In this document: positions 20,353 through 31,113 of the stretch, piece by piece
Layout of the letters: every line of letters begins with the position of its first letter
Position numbering within the stretch: the first letter of the stretch is position 1
Assembly: GCF_023898315.1 (NCBI RefSeq)
Contig: NC_064619.1
Coordinates: 299,064,150 to 299,128,149 of the forward strand
Direction: 5' to 3'
Source: Schistocerca nitens
Taxonomy: Eukaryota > Arthropoda > Insecta > Orthoptera > Acrididae
Length of the DNA stretch: 64,000 nucleotides
Program-made: the position numbers and the translations under genes
Notes under the pieces: model-generated
Database searches by the model: none
Told to the model about the DNA's origin: nothing
Seen by the model: the letters and a program-made list of their open reading frames with translations, nothing else

Positions 20353-21608
20353 TATGGTAGGACCCCGCTAATCCGACCTCGGATTGTCCGAGTCCCCACT
20401 TAGGTCGCCCACCCTATTTATGATGAATGTTTACGAACACGGGGCGCCGCTAGTCATTCAGTCGATGACTCATCGTGTGGGATATGGATAAGAAGGCAGT
20501 TGACCGTTGATAGGTGCTATAGTTCGATCAGTATCAGTCTAAACTAACTTGTTTATAATTCGATGGATAAGTGATATTGAGCACGCATTGTTTTAGAAAT
20601 TATTGATAGTGTTCTTCTGGCGCGTTAATATGTGTATAACTAAATTATGGGATCAATTAATGTAAGCACGTGACGTTGTCTTTAGTGAAGAAATTGAAAG
20701 TGCTTGAAAGGTTAGATAAAGGCGAGTCTCTTCAAAGTACTGCTCGTGCTGTAGCTGTTGGCATAACAAGTTTTAAAGACTGGAAAAAAATATTCAAACT
20801 CTTGCAAGTTATACAGTGACGGTAGTTGATGAGAAAGGACTGAAAACAAGCAAGACTTTGAAGAAATCCAAAATTGAAATCGCAGATAATGCTTTATGGG
20901 TGTGGTTTGAGCAGGAGAGAACAAAATGAAATCTTATGTCTGGACCAACTGTAAAAAGAAAGACACTGATTTTGTAAGAAATTTTAGATGAAGTCAATGA
21001 AAATGAAAAGCTTACAACAGATAAAGGTTGGCTACATCGACGGGAGAAACGACATGGCATTCGAAATGTAATTATTTCTGGCGAGAAGCTGTCTGTTGAC
21101 GAAACAGTTGATAATAAATTTGTTCCGGATGTTTGAAAGCTTTGTTTAAGAGTTTAAGATAACCCATGATCAAGCGTATAACATCGAGGAGTGTGGCTTT
21201 AATTACAGAATGCTCCCGACAAGAACTCTTGCTGTACAAAATAACTTTGTAACAGGTACAAAACTTGCCAAAGACAGAATAACTATAGCTCTCTGTAGTA
21301 ACGCTAATGGCAATCACAAGATGTGTTTGTGATCATATCTTACCGTACGATACAGACGTACATTTTAGTACAGGTACTGCCATACATAACACTCTCATGT
21401 AAAATTTTTTTGTGTGTTGACGATTTTTTTTCGTTTTGTTATTATTTTAACAAGAAACAATATTTCAAATAATATTTCCAGTTGAAAATTAATGGTGTAC
21501 TGTACCGTATTACGGGTCAATAAAAGTTTCCTCTAATAATCCGACATTTTACTGCGTTCTGATCATGCTCCGGTCCCGTAGTGGACGGATTAGCGAGTTT
21601 CCACTGTA
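20353..21608 (+). mobile_element. pogo/Tigger-like DNA transposon, broken
   Basis: The ends are related inverted repeats: left ACCCCGCTAATCCGAC, right (reverse complement) AACTCGCTAATCCGTCC, each next to TA. The N-terminal CENP-B-type HTH reads LSLVKKLKVLERLDKGESLQ and STARAVAVG. The second HTH is GWLHRREKRHGIRNVIISGE. The start of the DDE domain reads YNIEECGFNYRMLPTRTLAV and KDRITIALCSNANGNHKM. The usual first catalytic Asp (consensus NCDETG) reads NIEECG here. The rest of the catalytic domain is deleted before the right end. Several stops and shifts separate the pieces. Confidence 0.82.
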
Positions 21609-21639
21609 TCTTCACAAATCTATGAAAATACCATACACT

Positions 21640-22185
21640 ACAATAGGGATACAGAATTGCACCTGCTTTTCACAATTGAAGGTTACATGTCATACAGAAG
21701 AGATGTAGATGGTCTGATGCACGTTCTGATTAATTGCGACTTCATTCATAATTTGGATACTGGTCTTAAGGCAGTGTGTTCCGACACTGATACAAGATTT
21801 TTTTTCTATTTCTCTGGTGCAAGTTACCATTACAAACGAGACATACCCAAATGTGAGATAAATCCTGATCGGAAGAGGCTATGCGTGATTCCAGCGGGGA
21901 ATTTGTGAGGCTTTTCATCACTGTCATGTTATTAACCCTGCAACCCATCTATACCACATACTGTTGTTTGCTGGGCAAGTGGGAAAGCGGTACTAGGGAC
22001 AAATGCTATTCGCAGAAAAGTTAGCCGAAGAGACAATCAGTAACGCCTGGAATGAGAACTTGGTGCTTGAACCACTGATATACCCAGACAAAGTTTTACT
22101 TCCGTCACTACACATAAAAGTGGGACTTATAAAGCATCTTGGAAAACCTTTAAATGTAAATAGCTCTGCGTTCACCAACTTAGGT
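21640..22185 (+). pseudogene. Degenerate fragment of a repeat-borne arthropod protein
   Basis: Frames read SYRRDVDGLMHVLINCDF and, after a shift, ENLVLEPLIYPDKVLLPSLH followed by IKVGLIKHLGKPLN. I recall the phrase 'PP(L)HIKLGL(I/M)K' from a multi-copy protein family in arthropod and cnidarian genomes, probably borne by a transposon. Its function is unknown to me. The copy is broken by indels and cut at 22185 by a SINE-B. Confidence 0.4.
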
Positions 22186-22418
22186 AGCCGCGCGGGGTAG
22201 CCGAGCAGTCTGAGGCCCGACACCAACCCCCCCCCTCCTCCTCCCCCCCCCCCCCCCCTCCGTCTAGGAGGTTCGAGTCCTCCATCGGGCTTGGGTGTGT
22301 GTGTTGTCCTTAGCGCAAGTTAGTTTAAGTTAGATTAAGTAGTGTGTAAGCTTAGGAACCGATGACGTCAGCAGTTTGGTCCCAGAAGACCTTACGACAA
22401 ATTTCCAAAAAATTACCT
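22186..22418 (+). mobile_element. SINE-B with C-rich expansion in the tRNA head
   Basis: The head GCCGCGCGGGGTAGCCGAGC is followed by a run of Cs (22225-22260) replacing the anticodon arm region. The B box AGGTTCGAGTCC and the SINE-B body follow. Flanks ACTTAGGT at 22178-22185 and 22419-22426 are the likely target duplication. Confidence 0.82.
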
Positions 22419-22552
22419 ACTTAGGTCAAACGTTCCCCAAGTGCAATTCGGAAAAAGTAACGACAAGTCTGGTTATCCTTCTATGCATCAGACAACTTGT
22501 CAGATACACTCAATTGTAATTAGTGCTGAAGAGCTTTTCTACACGAAGAAAA

Positions 22553-22736
22553 AAAAAATTGTTCAAATGGCTCTGATCACTATGGGACTTAACTTCTGAG
22601 GTCATCAGTCCCCTAGAACTTAGAACCTAAGAACATCACAAACATCCATGCCCGAGGCAGGATTCGAACCTGCGAACGTAGCGGTCGCGCGGCTCCAGAC
22701 TGTAGCGCCTGGAACCGCTCGGCCACTCCGGCCGGC
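22553..22736 (-). mobile_element. SINE-A
   Basis: A minus-strand copy with a short deletion in the body (AACTTAGAACCTAAGAACAT lacks the ACTACTTAAACCTAACTA block). A target duplication ACGAAGAAAA lies at 22543-22552 and 22737-22746. Confidence 0.92.
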
Positions 22737-22746
22737 ACGAAGAAAA

Positions 22747-23209
22747 CACAGAATAGAAATATCTGTGGAGTGAATGTAGCCAATATCAAACTGTGGCAGT
22801 CACGTGACTTCGGCGTACCGCTGTTTGGTTACGCTTTATGCAAAGGCCGAAACTTATATACTACATACATTTTCTCCCTTTTTATGCAGGTGTTTATTTG
22901 TAAGTGCAATGGCGAATTACTATTGCTGCTACCAATGCAATGAGAAAGTTTTGAAATTTTTGACATGAGGAATAGTTACTTTTCTTAGAATGTATCACTA
23001 ATTATCGACTGTAGCAATCATACAAGCAAGTGGCACTGTATACGTTGAAAAACATCGAGACACCCTCTAATGAAAGTGTTGTATCGTGGGGCTAATTTTT
23101 GTGACTGTGTGAGGACAATAGGCGGATAAAACACTGATTGCTGCGTAGGTTTTGTAAAGATTTTAAGTTTTCATAGACGGCAGGGAAGGCTCCACATTTT
23201 CGGTAAGGT
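22747..23209. other. AT-rich spacer
   Basis: About 460 bp with no recognised gene or repeat. Confidence 0.4.
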
Positions 23210-23640
23210 CGTTCAAAGGAAAAGTCGTCAACAGTGTGTACGTCACGAAATGCGTCCATAACGGCGCGTTAGAAAGACACGATGGTATTTATCGGAAAGG
23301 ACATTAGCGGGCGGCGAGTTGTGGGTGGGTTCACGGGCAAAGTGGCGACCAAATTACGCGCGCAGTGCCGTGTGTCCACCGCCCGCCGCGCACACAGGGT
23401 GCAGGGCTTTTTTTTTCGGCGGCTACGGCCATCCGGCGCCGGTAGCAGCCGGCGTGATTACGGTGATGGCGGCGGCGTTAATTGGCCCGCGGTGATGGAG
23501 CCGAGTAATTAGGCGTTTTGTTGGCGGCCGGCTTCCTAATGACACAGCACGCTCTGGCGCGCCCACCTGCAGCTGGCAGGCTACTGCTCGGCGGAGCTGC
23601 AGGACTCGTTTTGCCGAGGAGTGGGGTTCACATACCGTTC
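23210..23640. promoter_or_regulatory. CpG-rich non-repetitive island with homeodomain-type sites
   Basis: A GC- and CpG-rich block, free of known repeats, ends abruptly in AT-rich DNA. Within about 70 bp (23476-23542) it holds GTTAATTGG, GTAATTAGG and CCTAATGAC, all homeodomain-type cores embedded in GC-rich sequence. The frame at 23282-23512 has low-complexity Gly/Arg composition and no motif. An enhancer or promoter function is inferred from composition and sites only. Confidence 0.4.
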
Positions 23641-23814
23641 TAAGGCTGAAAAAAAAAATCCATTGTCATCCGCGTGTGTTCCGGAAACTACTGTACAAGC
23701 AAGTCGGAGTATCAACACCAGGATCTAATCTGAGGCGTTACTCAGATTAGTAAATAAATCAGAGATTATCAACATGGCAACATTTAGTGTCTTGCTTACG
23801 CTTTTGATTAGGTG

Positions 23815-24062
23815 AAACATGACTTTCTCATGCAAAAATTAAAAAAAAAAGAAGCCCGCAGACAATTTGTACCTCAGGGTTCTATTTTGGGTCCTCTGCT
23901 ATTCCTAACATACTTTAAAGATATTAACACTAGCAATTTCAAAGATGCAAATTACTTCCTTTTTGCAGATGATAAAAGTTTAAGAATAAGAAGTAGTACC
24001 AGTCTCCTTACTGAAAAGTCAACTAACAACATAAGCACATCAGATAAAAAATTTTTCGGTCC
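23815..24062 (+). pseudogene. LINE reverse transcriptase fragment
   Basis: The frame contains FVPQGSILGPLLFLTYFKDI and YFLFADDKSL. These are the VPQGS and F/YADD motifs of a CR1/Jockey-type RT, with both catalytic Asp codons present. Only about 80 codons survive, and a poly-A-like AAAAAAAAAA precedes it. No other LINE domain is attached. Confidence 0.8.
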
Positions 24063-24420
24063 CCAGGAGGCTTCACGCTGATACCACCTACCACCGCCTC
24101 TGGCATTGATAATGGCCTCAATTCGGCTAGGAACAGACGCCACAAGTTTCTGTATCCAGCTGAGGCCATTTATTGATGATTAGATCCCATGGATCTATCA
24201 AATTGTGAGGATATCGGTTGCTACGCTGCACTCACTATTCCAGATAGGTAGTCCACGAGTGGCTGATTTTCCGGCTGCTTGTGTCGAACCCTCTGTGCGT
24301 GCAGCCCTGTGAAAACATCTGTTGGCATCCTGGAAGACGCTAGTGTCCACGCGTACTCATCATAAATATGTATCACTTCCTCACTGAGAATGTTGAAATA
24401 AACTTTTTGTTTCACGTTTA
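24063..24420 (-). mobile_element. Tc1-like relic
   Basis: TACCACCGCCTCTGGCATTG and ATAATGGCCTCAATTCGGCT resemble the reverse complement of Tc1 C-termini (as at 600-660: CCTCTGGCCGTAATAACGGC). The minus frame at 23952-24143 starts MASVPSRIEAIINARGGG, the typical Tc1 ending SMPRRI.AVI.ARGG. The rest is degraded. Confidence 0.6.
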
Positions 24421-26858
24421 TGGCAACCTAAATCAGTGGACTCAAGTCATGATATGAAGAACACCCCAAAAACTTAATTTACATCACCGGCCTGAGGTGC
24501 GAACCGCGGCTTACTGGTCCCCTTGAAAAGAGGTAAAACTGCAAAATGCTTTTTTATTCCACTCTCTGATCACAAATGAATTCTTTAGACGATGACTGGT
24601 CTCAGTCTGTAATACCATCTTCAGATCTAAAATATACAAATATATACATCTAATGAGCAGTGTGTCTTTTAAGATAAAACAGCAATATGTATCACAATAT
24701 ACTGTTGTACACCAGGGAAATGTACAGATAAAATATGGTATAACGTACCTTTTTTACACCATGTCCTAAAGTGATACGGCCATAATGGCATCGTCAAAAC
24801 ATATAAATATAATCAGCATAGCATCGTCACATAGAATTAAAATATGGTGTAGAATAGGCCACATCGTCCACATAGTGATTATTGCCAACTAGCTACTGAG
24901 GTACAGTAGCATGCAGAAACCTCTTTGCCTACACCCTCCCTAGATGTCGCTACTGTGGGCTTGTTTATATGTAGTCATCATTTACGCAGAAACATAATCT
25001 GATAAAAACACATTAGATAAAATGCATGTAGCAGACTTATTAAAATTGATAACTATCATAGAAGCCAATTATGATACATTAAAAGATGAATGCAGTTACC
25101 CATGTAAAATTATTAAAAGAAAATATATGATGAGTATAGGTCCAACCCTCTTTTTATGGTGAATTTACGGTCAACAATTAATATAGCGTAATACATTGCT
25201 TGTGGCCATCTATAAATTACTTATGAAAGATAAAATGTCTATATGACAGCTGATAAAGAGACAGATCAATGAACAGCTCCCTCTGTTGGGTCGGCCGCTA
25301 GGATCTTATGTAGGCGCGCACCGATCGTAAGAACTTAACCAACAGAGGGCTTTACATACATCGTGACATGTCTCCCACAGAAAACTTTTAAACAACATTT
25401 AAGCATTCAATAAATAAAATTATATAATTTGGCTATACATTCCATGAGTAGGTAGGAGATAATCAGTTACAAGATTAGAGCGACTACTGTGCGAGAGACC
25501 GCAGAACGACCATCCAGTCTCCAACATCTTACGTAAGGACTGCGAAGAGAACATAAGAGAACTCAGGGCTCAAATCCCCCACTGATCCAAATTTTATATT
25601 CTCTATCACTGAATCCATCTCATCAAATTTCGAACCCATAACCCCTCGAAATTTGATTCTATTTTCCAAAAATTATTACCCTATTTAGTTAAGATATTAG
25701 GTGGCTTCCTAATCCACACTTATATCCCATTTCTGCCTCATCCCCTCACGTTCTAGGACTACGTGCGTCGCTCACTATCCCCTCTGACCCATAATCAGTT
25801 GGAAATTTTTTGATTTCATTGGCCATGGCTGACGGCTCTAAACACAGATGCAATAGAGTAGCGGCTGTACTTAGATTTCTCGCTCGCTGCTATGGTGCGG
25901 TGCAGAGATACTGCAGGGTGGCGCCGAGGTGCTGCGACAGAGAAACTACAGCATGAGCAGGCGGTGGCGTGGACGTGGTTGCCGCGGATTAGCAGCAGCG
26001 AACAACACTCACTGCCTAAAGGATGGATGCAACGTCTTTATGGCGGAACTGTTGGCCATAACTACATCCGTACCTGATCACACGAGTCTTTTTCTGATCC
26101 CCACTAACTCCAAACACCTACAGACTATAGCCTACTGTTACTCCGGCATTCATTGATAACGCACATTAAGTATCTCCCTTTAGACCTACATGACAACAGC
26201 AAGACGGTAGCATTCCTTTGCACCCCTAGCCGCACTGAGATCTGGGAAATCAATTGGTGGATCGGCTCGTCCAGGGGCTACCAGGAACAGGAAGGATGAT
26301 CTGGTAACAAAGATACCGGGATCTGACCTGCACACGAAATTGTATCACCGACGAATACAGATGATCGATTGGTGTGACCACCAGCAATAAGCAGCGGTTA
26401 TAAACTGTGAGGCGGTCTTCCCTTGGACCGTCTCGTCGTGAATGAACTATCGTCTACGATTCCATTGTCCCACACCTATCCAGAGAAACAGAATACCGGA
26501 GACAGGCAACACTGTGACGACAGCGAAGCAAACTGAACAATCGTCCGCCGTGTTTTATGTCGTCAAAACTAATGGGAGTGATATAGGATAGTGGCAGAAA
26601 TGGGTCAAGTAACTACTAAATAACATTCAACTGTTAGCGTTCAACAGTTATAGCCAGAAGCCAAATTACTCCTGATTATCACGGACGAACGCTTGATACA
26701 CATCGTTTTACAGCTAGGACCGTAACGCGTACATACAAGTTCTTCAGTCCCAGATGACCTTTCGCGCGGCATTCAGTGTAAGAAGAAACGGTCTTAAAAA
26801 TTCAGTTTAGGATCGGTCTTCATACCTTTTAATACGCTCTTTACTGTGCATAACATAT
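24421..26858. other. Long AT-rich stretch without identified genes
   Basis: About 2.4 kb. Phrases such as GACGATGACTGGTCTCAGTC and CCATCTTCAGATCTAAAATA (24590-24645) resemble termini of Penelope-like or other non-LTR elements, but no coding frame supports this. Two overlapping frames at 25892-26156 have no motif. Nothing else can be assigned. Confidence 0.35.
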
Positions 26859-26867
26859 ATGGTGAGT

Positions 26868-27063
26868 TGGTTCAAATGGCTCTGAGCACTATGGGACTCA
26901 ACATCTTAGGTCATAAGTCCCCTAGAACTTAGAACTACTTAAACCTAACTAACCTCAGGACATCACACACACCCATGCCCGAGGCAGGATTCGAACCTGC
27001 GACCGTAGTAGTCCCGCGGTTCCGGACTGCAGCGCCAGAACCGCACGGCCACCGCGGCCGGCA
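26868..27063 (-). mobile_element. SINE-A
   Basis: Full minus-strand copy. Target duplication ATGGTGAGT at 26859-26867 and 27064-27072. Confidence 0.93.
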
Positions 27064-27072
27064 ATGGTGAGT

Positions 27073-28379
27073 GTAGCCCCCAAGTTTCGGAGAACAGAGT
27101 AAAGAGAAAATGTTCTTTACATTTGTATTTGAGTTTAAAAATAAATGAAATAAACCGTGTGTTGCGCGGATCAAAACGGAACCTTCTCACAGATTAGGCA
27201 CATTACGACCATCCATCCAGCCAGTCGAATATACAGATGAGGTGCTGGATAATCGTAAGTTTATGGAATTGCTGCTTATGACAAACAAGTGGGTAAATTA
27301 CATTTCTTCTGAATCAATTTATAGTATGTGCACCAAATAGATCAAAACTTTACAAAAATCACTTCCCATGTTTAAAAGAATAACAAGATTATTTCACAGA
27401 CTGATTTGCACTGTTCCCTTTGCATTGAAAGGGCTCCTATCATAATTTGAAGTTGTAATTTAAAACAAGTAACTATCTGACCACACTAAATTACAGACCT
27501 TTTTATCTGTAATCCATATTTTCTAACTTGAAAGCATACTTCGTTTCAAGTTTCCAGAAAGCAAAAAAAAAAAAAAAAAAGTTATGGGAGTAATGCTTAA
27601 TGCAATTGTAAAAAACAGCAGTTAAGTTTTCACTCAGAACAAAAACTTATGATTTTATGCTTTTGGTGTTTCGGAAATGTTATAAAATATGATGCAAGTG
27701 TTTGTTAGGATTCTCTATCGGCAAAAGATTCTCGGAATATCATATGGCTTAAGGTATATGACAAGGAGAACTTGCAGAAACAAGTTTTATGACACCAAGA
27801 AAGAGAATATAACAGTGTACACAAAATGAATCACATTTACATAACATATGTAAAAATATGAACACCAATATTCAGTATTTCTTCGAGATATGTGACTGCC
27901 TTTGTATCATGAGCACAGGGCACGTACAATACCGAAAAGAAATTCAGCAACTATGTAGCTTCAGAATATTAAAGCAATTCTCCAGCTCTCAGAACAACTG
28001 CAGAATGACCGTACAAAATGTGGCAGCTAATAGTAGGACGTGGTGCCAAAGGGAGCGCTGACTTTATCCGGGCGACAAATCAGGTTTTAAATTTTATCCG
28101 TCAGAGTGGATTGTGTACTTGTATCTGAAGCCTTCGTTACTATAGTCCTGATGGCTACGGACGGGGTGGAGGGTGTCTCCCCGCCGCATTTTTTGTCCTA
28201 GGGAACGTTCGGCTCTCCCCGGACGGAGGACTGACTCGACCCCTGACATCCCTATTCAGCTTTAATGTTACCCTGAGTCTTAAATGCTTTTTACAAAATG
28301 TTTTAGTGCCCCTCCCGTAAGAGAGCCGACTTTTCGATTCTATTAACCTCGTACGATGGTTAAGATAGCTTGGTCGGAT
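27073..28379. other. AT-rich stretch
   Basis: About 1.3 kb including an A18 run near 27567. A short GC-rich segment (28030-28250) is unremarkable. No coding frame or repeat family recognised. Confidence 0.4.
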
Positions 28380-28432
28380 GTGGTGGTGGTGGTGGTGGTG
28401 GTGGTGGTCGGAGGGCGGGGGGGGGGGGGGGT
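28380..28432 (+). repeat. GTG microsatellite and poly-G run
   Basis: (GGT)n from about 28380 to 28408 is followed by CGGAGGGC and a run of about 16 Gs. It could form a G-quadruplex, but this is most simply a microsatellite. Confidence 0.9.
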
Positions 28433-28558
28433 CCAGTCTCTCACAGTTTATATGTACCCCATCTCATTACCGCTTAATTAATATTATCTTAATAATTTTT
28501 TTTACTTAGCCGATAACTATCCCATGCCTGTTTTCTAATTTACAACCTTTTATTTCTT

Positions 28559-29157
28559 TCCAAAATGAGTTTTTCACTCTGCAGCGGAGTGTGCGCTGAT
28601 ATGAAACTTCGTGGCAGATTAAAACTGTGTGCCGGACCGAGACTTGAACTCGGGACCTTTGTGCCTTTCGCGGGCAAGTGCTCTACCAACTGAGCTACCC
28701 AAGCACGACTGACGCCCCGTCCTCACAGCTTTACTTTTGCCAGTACCTCGTATCCTACCTTCCAAACTTTACAGTAGCTCTCCTGTGAACCTTGCAGAAC
28801 TAGCACCCCTGAAAGAAAGGATATTGCGGAGACATGGCTTAGCCACAGCCGGGGGGATGTTTCCAGAACGAGATTTTCACTGTGCAGCGGAGTGTGCGCT
28901 GAGTGAAAATCTCATTCTGGGAACATCCCCCCGGCTGTGGCTAAGCCATGTCTCCGCAGTATCCTTTCTTTCATTTGCAGGAGAGCTTCTGTAAAGATTG
29001 GAAGGTAGTAGACGAGGAATTGGCAGAAGTACAGCTGTGAGGACGGGGCGTGAGTCGTACTTGGGTAGCTCAGTTGGTAGAGCACTTTCCCGCGAAAGGC
29101 AAAGGTCCCGAGTTCAAGTCTCGGTCCGGCACACAGTTTTAATGTGCCAGGAAGTTT
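28559..29157. mobile_element. Fold-back element with two outward-facing tRNA-like segments
   Basis: The left arm (28603-28864) and right arm (28921-29157) are inverted copies of one about 240-260 bp unit around a 56-bp centre that is itself a hairpin (GAGATTTTCAC against GTGAAAATCTC). Each arm holds a tRNA-like segment: minus at 28629-28705, plus at 29057-29132. Each has A box TGGGTAGCTCAGTTGGTAGA, anticodon stem TTGCC/GGCAA (slightly altered in both copies) with loop CGCGAAA, and B box AGTTC(A/G)AGTC. Both point outward. A perfect 12-bp target duplication CTTTTATTTCTT flanks the unit (28547-28558 and 29158-29169), so the whole inverted dimer moved as one piece. Confidence 0.85.
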
Positions 29158-29169
29158 CTTTTATTTCTT

Positions 29170-29429
29170 GTTTAGAACCGAATGGTTTTCTGCCAAGTTT
29201 CCAACATATACAATACGTAGGAACAGATGACCGTATTTGATCTTGATAGGGCATAAAATTAATGTAAAGATTAGCGACTTGCATCCAGTTCTCATAAATG
29301 TGGCATTGTTCAGTTCGCGAAACGAAAAACGTAACTATATTATCAGTGAGTCATAACTGGAATCGATTAACTCATACAGATCTGGATATAACACTCTGTA
29401 AAGATATAAATGGAACGAACACAGAGGCT
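29170..29429. other. Spacer
   Basis: About 260 bp without a recognised element. Confidence 0.35.
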
Positions 29430-29830
29430 TTGTTGCAGTACAACAGGTGACAGGCTTCAGTTCCTTGGCAGGGTACTGTGAAAATGCGATCAGTCGGAAA
29501 AAGAGATTCTCTACAAAACAGCCTGGCGTCGATTGTAGAGTATTGCTTATGCGTTGGCTCTTGAGCCCCTTACCAATTAGGACAAAAGGAAGGACAGAAT
29601 GCATGGTCACAGGCTTGTTTGAACATTGGGAGAGCGTTAACGTGATGCTGAAAAACCTGAACTCGCAAAGGCTTGAAGATAGGCAACCTATTTATAAAGT
29701 ATAAAGTGAATCACCTACGAATGTACTACAACCTCCTATCTGTTGCTCCTGCGGGACTGCGCAGACAACATCAGACTATTTACAGGGCTCCTAGAAGCGT
29801 TTAAGGGAGGATGCTGCCGAAAATGTAAAA
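29430..29830 (+). pseudogene. LINE RT C-terminal relic (CR1-like)
   Basis: The frame includes CMVTGLFEHWESVNVMLKNL and NSQRLEDRQ. These correspond to FVTGLFGKRDSVTEMFSKLK and WQTLQERR in the CR1-type LINE at 42.7 kb, but the wording fits a sister subfamily. It is diverged, with no RT core and no tail. Confidence 0.65.
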
Positions 29831-30267
29831 CGTATCTGAAAAAAACCTTTACAGCCATAGTTGGCAAGATAGAGATTTGGACCGTTTCATGTGCAAAAGA
29901 AAAGAACTGTATTGTAATCGACAAATGTAGTAAAAGATCCAGGATTAGTACTTTGCCTCAAATATTAATTTTTAAATGATTTGTAGTGATTTCTTATAAA
30001 AACTCGTAACTGAAATTCTAAAGGTGCAACTTTTATTGTATGGTCCTAAGTGGGTTATAAGGTCACTAAACTACACACATTCATTAATGATTAAAAATGT
30101 TATTATTTGCAAAGTTTTGAATTTTGCATAATCAAAATTAAGTATTTTTTGCAAACATAGAATCCTATAAAGCAGAATTTTGTTATAGGACATTATATTT
30201 TTAGTTACAATGAGACAGGTATATGTTTTGAACAGCTCCTGATAATTTGAAAGCATTAACTACCCTT
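29831..30267. other. AT-rich spacer
   Basis: Strongly AT-rich. No element recognised. Confidence 0.35.
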
Positions 30268-31110
30268 TTAATAACAGAGCAGTTGTAAAACCTAGGTAAC
30301 GTAGTTTAAAGGTTAGTTCATGTATTTCTGCATGTGATGAGCTTACCTGTATTTTAAAATCCTCCACAATGAAACTCCTCATCCTCCAGGTATCTTTTCT
30401 CCCACTTCTAATCTGTCTGGCCGGAATTTGTATATCAGACAGTGCTGTGTCACCTTTCTTGATCCCGTTCTGACTGATGGTGTGAAATGCTTTTGCAGTA
30501 AACATTCCACGATTTTCACCAACTCTCTTCAGCACTTCAATTTTGCTAGTATTTCCCGTAGTGAAATATACAACTGCATCATAAACGCTTTTGGTTCATT
30601 AAATCCACAGAAAGTCCTCTTTGAGCATCTAATCTACATAAGGCAGTTCCTCAGTAAATCAGAGTTTGCAAGAATCCTGAATTGCGTTCACAATAGGTTC
30701 TGGTAGTGAGTTATTTTGTGAAAATATTTCATTTCGTATGTTGTACTCACAGCAGTCGTCTTTAAGGCACAGATCATGCGTTGATGTTTGGCTGGTAGAT
30801 AGTTTGTGTCAATGAATTCCCCTCCCAGCCCGCCCAATAAGCACTAACTTGAACTTTTCGTAATAGCTCTCTCATAAAATAACTGAAGTGAATCAATTTC
30901 TACAAGAGTAAGCCTTGTTTTTTTCTTTTTGCTACTAGTGGTTGTCCATCCTCAAGACAACCGAGTCTCTGTTTGATGTCACCGACACATTCCAACTTTT
31001 CTATTGGAGTGTTGTATAGTCGATTACGTACTACAGCTTTGGAAGAACTAAAGTCCCCATCAAAATTACATAAATGTCTGAAAACGGGACCGGAATAACC
31101 CACCGTGTTT
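30268..31110 (-). pseudogene. Mutator-like transposase relic
   Basis: The minus strand reads FDGDFSSSKAVVRNRLYNTP, then IEKLECVGDIKQRLG. Further on it reads LPEPIVNAIQDSCKL and VYDAVVYFTTGNTSKIEVLK followed by RVGENRGMFTAKAF. This order matches a repeat-borne arthropod protein with a Mutator-like transposase domain, as I remember it ('GDGD...K.ECVGH..KRLG', '..VYDAV..FN.G'). Several stops and shifts break it. No TIR was found. A host gene is less likely given the breaks. Confidence 0.5.
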
Positions 31111-31113
31111 CAG

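Noticed and set aside
23282-23512. 76-codon frame in the second CpG-rich island
   Set aside because: Composition-driven, no recognisable domain.
24590-24660. Penelope-like element terminus
   Set aside because: Only a short phrase fits and no RT or GIY-YIG coding sequence was found nearby.
28380-28432. Functional G-quadruplex element
   Set aside because: Best explained as a GGT microsatellite plus a homopolymer run; no gene nearby to regulate.
29057-29132. Possible genuine tRNA genes in the fold-back elements
   Set aside because: The segments lie inside repeat arms, the anticodon loop CGCGAAA lacks U33, acceptor stems have mismatches and copies diverge. They are tRNA-derived repeat parts.
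30260-30535. Host exon ending at a GTAAGC splice donor on the minus strand
   Set aside because: The upstream frames are broken and the order of phrases fits a Mutator-like relic better.
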